64,000 nucleotides of DNA from Spiribacter sp. 2438. Its GTDB lineage: Bacteria > Pseudomonadota > Gammaproteobacteria > Nitrococcales > Nitrococcaceae. Under the pieces are notes generated by a model. That model was not told the DNA's origin and did not search any database. It saw nothing but the letters and a program-made list of their open reading frames with translations. Positions 59,446 to 64,000 of this stretch are shown here, in pieces. The DNA is taken from NCBI RefSeq assembly GCF_009676705.1, contig NZ_CP046046.1:1821501-1885500 (forward strand). The letters run 5' to 3'. Every line of letters begins with the position of its first letter. Position 1 is the stretch's first letter. The position numbers and the translations under genes are program-made.

Positions 59446-60756
59446 TCATCCCGCTGGGTGGGCGAGGAGCATGGTGGCGGCGATGAGGAGAGTGGCGACG
59501 GCGAAGGGAAGGTTCCATTTGAGTACTTGGCCCGGGCGGATGCCGTAGCTGCCCTGGATGGCGAGGTTCATGGCGGAGAGGGGGCTGGCGGAGACGCCGA
59601 TGCCCCAGGCGGCCAGAAAGACGCTAGCCAGAAGGCTGGGGTCGGGGTTCAGGGGGGCGACCAGGGGCGCGGCAGCGGCGACGCCAATGACGGGGTGCAC
59701 TCCGACAATGGCGGCGGCCACCAGCGCTGCGAGTAATAAGGCGGCTTCCCGACCGCCAAAATCCTGCATCGGCAGGGACAACTCGGTCACGGCCATTAGC
59801 ACCGTCAGACCGGTGGCCATGACGCCAGCGCTTAAAAACAGCACCAGTTCGCCCTTCATCGCTGGGAGGCCTCGGCGGAAGTGGACAGTCACTTCATTGA
59901 CGACCGACCGGCGGCGGACGGCCAGGGTCACCACCGTCACGCTGGGGGCAAGCAACGCGATCAAACCGAGAATGGAGAGGTCCGCTCGCCAGCCGTGGGC
60001 GGCCAGTATCAGCGCCGCCAGCAACGCAGGCAGCCAGAGGCTGGATACATTCAGCGGATAACCGCGAAAATCCTCCGCGCCAAGCCGGCTAACGTCGCGA
60101 TAGGTCAGCAGCAGCGACAACAGCGCCAATGGCAGACCGAAAGCCAGCAATGCGGGCAGTCTGGCCCCGGGGGCGTAGGTCAGCGCCGCGGCCATGGCAG
60201 CAAAGAATGGCGACCAGAAGGCGGCGGTGCCAAACCCCCGCACCAATGCGACGTACTGCTGGCGGCTGAGACGGTCCTCGCTGCTCATCCGCCGGGCCAT
60301 GATGAATACCGTGGACAGGTTGACCACCGCGCCAAAAAGGTGAACACCCGCCAGGGTGCCGGCCAGACTGCGACGCCCCGTTGGCACCCTGGCCACCGAG
60401 GGATCCGGCGGGGCGGTGATCAGGCGCAGAAAGCTCACCGCCGCCAGCATGGCGATCAGTTTGGCGTTGATCGCGATGGCGTCTTGCCACGGCAGGTCAC
60501 CCACGCGGATGGCCGTGCCGGGGCCGACGCCAACCACACCGGCACCCATTCCCAGAACGCCGACCAGCAGCAGAATGCCGCTCTGAACGCGGATTCGGCG
60601 GGGAACATCGGCCCAGAGAAGCACGCCGGCCAGCCAGGCCGCCGCGCCGGCGTACACCCCGGCGATCCAGCCGGGCAGACTCGCCAGAACCGCCAGAATG
60701 ATGCACACGGCGAGGCCGATGCCGGCCAGCGTTTGTCGGGTTTGCGGGCTAATCAC
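59446..60756 (-). CDS. Polytopic membrane protein, ion-transporter-superfamily-like
   Basis: 436 residues, roughly 11-12 membrane segments. A two-repeat layout and the region GVHPVIGVAAAAPLVAPL then WGIGVSASPLSAMNL resemble anion and dicarboxylate transporters of the IT superfamily, but no subfamily signature is clear enough to name a substrate. It stands alone between repeat-rich DNA and a small DUF4177 gene. Confidence 0.65.
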   Translation of the reverse strand: MISPQTRQTLAGIGLAVCIILAVLASLPGWIAGVYAGAAAWLAGVLLWADVPRRIRVQSGILLLVGVLGMGAGVVGVGPGTAIRVGDLPWQDAIAINAKLIAMLAAVSFLRLITAPPDPSVARVPTGRRSLAGTLAGVHLFGAVVNLSTVFIMARRMSSEDRLSRQQYVALVRGFGTAAFWSPFFAAMAAALTYAPGARLPALLAFGLPLALLSLLLTYRDVSRLGAEDFRGYPLNVSSLWLPALLAALILAAHGWRADLSILGLIALLAPSVTVVTLAVRRRSVVNEVTVHFRRGLPAMKGELVLFLSAGVMATGLTVLMAVTELSLPMQDFGGREAALLLAALVAAAIVGVHPVIGVAAAAPLVAPLNPDPSLLASVFLAAWGIGVSASPLSAMNLAIQGSYGIRPGQVLKWNLPFAVATLLIAATMLLAHPAG

Positions 60757-60810
60757 CGCGGGATTGTAACCCCGGTGACGTCAACCATCAGGCGATAAGC
60801 GTGAGCCGGT

Positions 60811-61041
60811 TCAGCGTCCCAGGGTGATAACCGCCGCCTCACGATCCCAGAAAAGTGCGAAGCGACGCTGCTCGATGGCCATGAACACCAGCTGCCAGCC
60901 CTCCGCGGCCCAGCGATTGAGTTCGCCCTCAATCACCGGCATCGGCAGACCCGTGGCCCCCAGCAGGACGGCCTTGATCCCTCCATCGGTGACATGAATG
61001 ACCTTGTACTCGTGATAATCGGTGCGCTGCGGCGCCGTCAT
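60811..61041 (-). CDS. DUF4177 domain protein
   Basis: 76 residues: EYKVIHV at the start and LNRWAAEGWQLVFMAIEQ, the pattern of DUF4177, a small beta-rich family without known function. Lies downstream of glmS, separated by a hairpin. Confidence 0.7.
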   Translation of the reverse strand: MTAPQRTDYHEYKVIHVTDGGIKAVLLGATGLPMPVIEGELNRWAAEGWQLVFMAIEQRRFALFWDREAAVITLGR

Positions 61042-61045
61042 GGCT

Positions 61046-61071
61046 CCCTCCGTTTCGGCTAGGACGGAGGG
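61046..61071 (-). terminator. Hairpin after glmS
   Basis: CCCTCCGT and ACGGAGGG are perfectly complementary around a 10-base loop, directly after the glmS stop. No T tract, so it may attenuate rather than end transcription before the DUF4177 gene. Confidence 0.5.
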
Positions 61072-62904
61072 TTACTCTACGGTTACCGATTTCGCCAGGT
61101 TGCGAGGTTGGTCAACGTCAGTGCCTTTGAGCACCGCCACATGATAGGCAAGCAGTTGCAGGGGTACGGTGTAGAGCACCGGCGCCAGCACTTCGTCCAC
61201 GGTGGGAAGGGTCAGGACCTGACAGTCCTCGGCGGTGGCCGGCGCGGTGGCGGCATCGGCGAAAAGATACAGGCGTCCACCGCGGGCACGGACTTCCTGC
61301 AGATTGGATTTCAGTTTTTCCACCAGCTCGTCATTGGGCGCCACGGTGACCACCGGCATTTCGGCGTCCACAAGCGCCAGCGGGCCATGCTTCAGCTCAC
61401 CGGCCGGATACGCCTCAGCGTGGATATAGGAAATTTCCTTGAGCTTGAGCGCGCCTTCCATGGCGATCGGATACTGGGTGCCGCGGCCCAGGAACAGACT
61501 GTGGTGCTTGTCCACGAACTGCTCGGCAAGCGCCTCGATCGGTCTTTCCAGCTCGAGCACCGCTTCGATCTGACGTGGCAACTGCCGCAGCCCGGTCACC
61601 AGTCGCTCCTCATCCGCGGACGACAGTCCATGGGAGCGGCCGGCGGCGATCACTGTGAGCAGCAACGCCACCAGCTGGGTCGTAAAGGCCTTGGTGGAAG
61701 CGACCCCGATTTCAGGACCCGCCCGGGTCATCATCACCAGGTCGGACTCCCGCACCAGTGAGCTCTCCGGCACGTTGCAGATGGCCAGCGACGCCAGATA
61801 ACCGAGCCGCCGGGCTTCCCGCAGCGCGGCCAGGGTATCGGCGGTTTCCCCGGACTGGGAGAGGGTCACGAACAGCGTCCCGGGGGCGACCACATGACGC
61901 CGATAGCGGAATTCGCTGGCCACTTCCACGTCGCAGGGCAGACCCGCCAGGGATTCAAACCAGTAACGGGCCACCATGGCAGCGTGGTAACTGGTGCCAC
62001 AGGCAACGATCTGAATTCGCCGGGCTTCCTTGAGGACGGCGGTGGCCTCGGGCCCCAGTGCTTCAGGAAGCACGTGACGCTCGGCGATGCGGCCCTCCAG
62101 GGTCTCGGCGATGGCCCGGGGCTGCTCATGGATCTCCTTGGCCATGAAGTGCCGGAAATCTCCGCGCTCCGCCGCGTCGGCGGTGAGCTCGGTGGTCCGC
62201 ACCGGGCGCTCCACCCGGCGACCATCGGCGTCAAACACCCGAAGCTCGTGCCGGGTAATGTCCGCCACATCCCCTTCTTCGAGGTAGACGAAATCCCGGG
62301 TCACCGGCAGCAACGCGGCCACATCCGAGGCGATGAAATATTCGCCAATGCCGACCCCCACCACCAGCGGACTGCCGCGGCGTGCCGCCACCAGCCGCTG
62401 CGGGTCCCGGCGGCTGATGACGCCGAGGGCATAGGCACCGTCCAGTTCCCCCAGCACACCGCGCACGGCGGCGAGCAGATCATCACCGGACTGCAGTCGA
62501 GCATGTACGGCGTTGACCACGGCCTCGGTATCGGTCTCGGAGGCAAACTCGTAGCCATCGGCGGTCAGCCGCTCACGCAGGGTTTCGTGGTTTTCGATAA
62601 TGCCGTTGTGAACGATGGCGACATCGTCCCGTGCCACGTGAGGATGCGCGTTGGCCTGGGTGGGTGCGCCGTGGGTGGCCCAGCGGGTGTGGGCAACACC
62701 CAGGTGACCGTTCAGCGGATCACTGTGCTGGGCGGCTTCCAGCGCCGCGACCTTGCCCACTGCCCGGTGGCGGCGCAGGGCGCCACCGTCGGTCATGACC
62801 GCCAGACCGGCGGAATCATAGCCTCGGTACTCCAGTCGCCTCAGACCCTCAAGAAGAATCGGTGTGACGTCCCGCTCGGCGACCGCGCCGACAATTCCAC
62901 ACAT
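61072..62904 (-). CDS. glmS: Glucosamine-fructose-6-phosphate aminotransferase
   Basis: 610 residues, standard length. The catalytic Cys2 of [13 protein letters not shown] confirms ATG 62904. N-terminal glutaminase ([23 protein letters not shown]) and two SIS domains ([39 protein letters not shown]), ending NLAKSVTVE. Makes glucosamine-6-P for cell wall and surface glycans. Lies 17 bases after glmU; no ribozyme-like leader was seen. Confidence 0.97.
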   Translation of the reverse strand: MCGIVGAVAERDVTPILLEGLRRLEYRGYDSAGLAVMTDGGALRRHRAVGKVAALEAAQHSDPLNGHLGVAHTRWATHGAPTQANAHPHVARDDVAIVHNGIIENHETLRERLTADGYEFASETDTEAVVNAVHARLQSGDDLLAAVRGVLGELDGAYALGVISRRDPQRLVAARRGSPLVVGVGIGEYFIASDVAALLPVTRDFVYLEEGDVADITRHELRVFDADGRRVERPVRTTELTADAAERGDFRHFMAKEIHEQPRAIAETLEGRIAERHVLPEALGPEATAVLKEARRIQIVACGTSYHAAMVARYWFESLAGLPCDVEVASEFRYRRHVVAPGTLFVTLSQSGETADTLAALREARRLGYLASLAICNVPESSLVRESDLVMMTRAGPEIGVASTKAFTTQLVALLLTVIAAGRSHGLSSADEERLVTGLRQLPRQIEAVLELERPIEALAEQFVDKHHSLFLGRGTQYPIAMEGALKLKEISYIHAEAYPAGELKHGPLALVDAEMPVVTVAPNDELVEKLKSNLQEVRARGGRLYLFADAATAPATAEDCQVLTLPTVDEVLAPVLYTVPLQLLAYHVAVLKGTDVDQPRNLAKSVTVE

Positions 62905-62921
62905 CCCTGCGCTCCTGTCTG

Positions 62922-64000
62922 CTATTCCTCGGGGGACCCCGACCGCCATCCCGGGATCTGTCGGGGCCGACGATCGTCGACGGCCAGCGTATCATCCGCC
63001 ACGTCATCCCGAACCGTGGTCCCGGCGCCGATCACCGCGTTGTTGCCGATGGAAAGTGGCGCCACCAGTGCGCTGTTGGACCCGACAAAAACGCCATCAC
63101 CAATCCGTGTCCGGTGTTTTTTCCGGCCATCGTAGTTGCAGGTAATGGTGCCAGCGCCCACGTTGACGGCGGCACCGAGCTGCGCATCGCCCACATACGA
63201 CAAGTGGTTGATTTTGCTGCCGGCGCCGATTTCGGTCTGTTTGGTCTCGACGAAATTGCCGATGCGGGCCCCCTCTGCCATGCGGGTGCCGGGCCGAAGC
63301 CGGGCAAAGGGGCCGATCCGGCAGTCCGCCCCAATGTGACTGTCCTCTATCTCGCAGTGGCCGAGCAGCTCGGTGCCGGCGGCAATGTGACTGTCCTGTA
63401 TTCGGCAGAACGGCCCGATGCGCACGCCATCGCCGAGGACGACATCGCCCTCGATGAGGACGTCGACATCGATGTGGCAGTCGCGGCCGACTTCGAGGTG
63501 GCCCCGCAGGTCGAAGCGCGCCGGATCGCTGAGCCCCAGGCCGTGGTCCCGCATCAGCGTCTGTGCCTGGCGTTGCTGCCAGGTCCGTTCTACCGCCCCC
63601 AGCTGAGCCCGGTCGTTGACCCCCTGAACCTCCGAGGGGTCGGTGCAGACCACCGACGACACCGGCACCCGGGACAGACGAGCCTGGCCGATGCAATCGG
63701 TGAGGTAGAGCTCCCCTTGAGCGTTGCCGGCATCCAGATTGTCCAGCCAGACGCGCAGGTGCCTTGCCGGCAGGCACAGCACGCCGGTATTGATCTCGCG
63801 AATGGCGCGCTGCTCTTCCGTGGCATCTTTTTCTTCGACAATGCCGGTGATCTGACCCGCGGCGTTGCGAAGGATCCGGCCATAACCGGCGGGGTCATTC
63901 ACCTCGACGGTTAGGACCGACACCCCGTCCGCCGCTGCTTCGACCAACCGCCGGAGGGTTTTGACGCGGATCAGCGGCACGTCGGCACAGAGCACCACTA
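62922..64000 (-). CDS. glmU: Bifunctional GlmU, partial (N-terminus beyond window)
   Basis: About 359 C-terminal residues. The uridyltransferase part begins inside LCADVPLI and includes [10 protein letters not shown] and GVNDRAQL; the left-handed beta-helix follows with [20 protein letters not shown] and [12 protein letters not shown], the acetyltransferase site. Makes UDP-GlcNAc. Two GGACAG copies are translated as helix coils (RIQDSHI and EIEDSHIG); alignment with E. coli shows no change in length there. Confidence 0.95.
   Translation of the reverse strand, partial: VVLCADVPLIRVKTLRRLVEAAADGVSVLTVEVNDPAGYGRILRNAAGQITGIVEEKDATEEQRAIREINTGVLCLPARHLRVWLDNLDAGNAQGELYLTDCIGQARLSRVPVSSVVCTDPSEVQGVNDRAQLGAVERTWQQRQAQTLMRDHGLGLSDPARFDLRGHLEVGRDCHIDVDVLIEGDVVLGDGVRIGPFCRIQDSHIAAGTELLGHCEIEDSHIGADCRIGPFARLRPGTRMAEGARIGNFVETKQTEIGAGSKINHLSYVGDAQLGAAVNVGAGTITCNYDGRKKHRTRIGDGVFVGSNSALVAPLSIGNNAVIGAGTTVRDDVADDTLAVDDRRPRQIPGWRSGSPEE
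63333..63404 (-). repeat. GGACAG repeats, two copies in glmU beta-helix
   Basis: GAGATAGAGGACAGTCACAT (63333-63353) and GAATACAGGACAGTCACAT (63384-63404), 51 bp apart, sense, both of the GACAGTCAC type. Confidence 0.85.

Noticed and set aside
59880-59894. GTGGACAGTCACTT in the membrane-protein gene
   Set aside because: Matches only GGACAGTCACTT without the upstream TAGR; may be chance, so left out of the count.

Overview
The window looks like chromosomal DNA of a high-GC, compact gammaproteobacterium. The best guess is an Ectothiorhodospiraceae-type halophile such as a Spiribacter or Halorhodospira relative; that assignment is inference. It rests on gammaproteobacterial gene orders: UPF0149-pepP-ubiH facing zapA-6S RNA-ygfA, polA facing engB, tesA facing ybbA-ybbP, and glmU-glmS. 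No rRNA or tRNA gene was seen.

Layout. 1-12 kb is a surface-polysaccharide region: a PglK-like ABC flippase cut by the window edge, an EPS-associated MarR regulator, RfaH, a UDP-sugar epimerase, a WecA-like transferase fused to a second polytopic half, and a Wzz-like protein. It is interrupted at 2.1-6.7 kb by accessory genes: Doc, HEPN-MNT and VapC toxin-antitoxin modules, a nonsense-truncated antitoxin and a tyrosine integrase. 12-24 kb holds metY, a TacAT module, a phosphohexomutase, tpx, gcvH, ubiH, pepP, the zapA/6S/ygfA group, an EVE protein and a Bax-like glucosaminidase. 24-42 kb holds argA, lgt-thyA-folA, rho, trxA, cysQ, phaC, ybbAP/tesA, dsbA and the system II cytochrome c maturation genes with cytochrome c4. 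42-64 kb holds engB, polA, uvrD, oxyR, the znuABC zinc uptake locus with a Zur-like box, two short PAS/LOV proteins, metC, ohr, an SDR, a REP-associated tyrosine transposase (RAYT) and glmS-glmU.

The most striking signal is a short dispersed repeat, consensus TAGRGGACAG(A/T)CAC, with about 48 convincing copies in both orientations between 24.8 and 63.4 kb and none I could find in the first 24.8 kb. Copies lie in intergenic DNA, often as ~20-bp tandem or inverted pairs, and also in frame inside essential genes (engB, polA, glmU, argA, folA, ybbP). One copy lies just upstream of the RAYT gene at 55.9 kb, the obvious candidate mobiliser. In some genes the repeat lengthens the protein; in others (polA C-terminus, glmU) it replaces native residues without changing length. 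In three genes it supplies the start codon or the ribosome binding site. A DNA-uptake-like signal is the main alternative explanation.

Other points of interest: a probable ErsA/Spot42-position small RNA with a sigma-E-like promoter and terminator between polA and engB; a second smaller repeat family (ACGGAGGACGGAGT) inside low-complexity inserts of the phosphohexomutase and ubiH; an 11-bp tandem repeat made of Shine-Dalgarno-like units in front of metY; and a Cys-less LOV-like protein encoded 5 kb from a canonical LOV protein.
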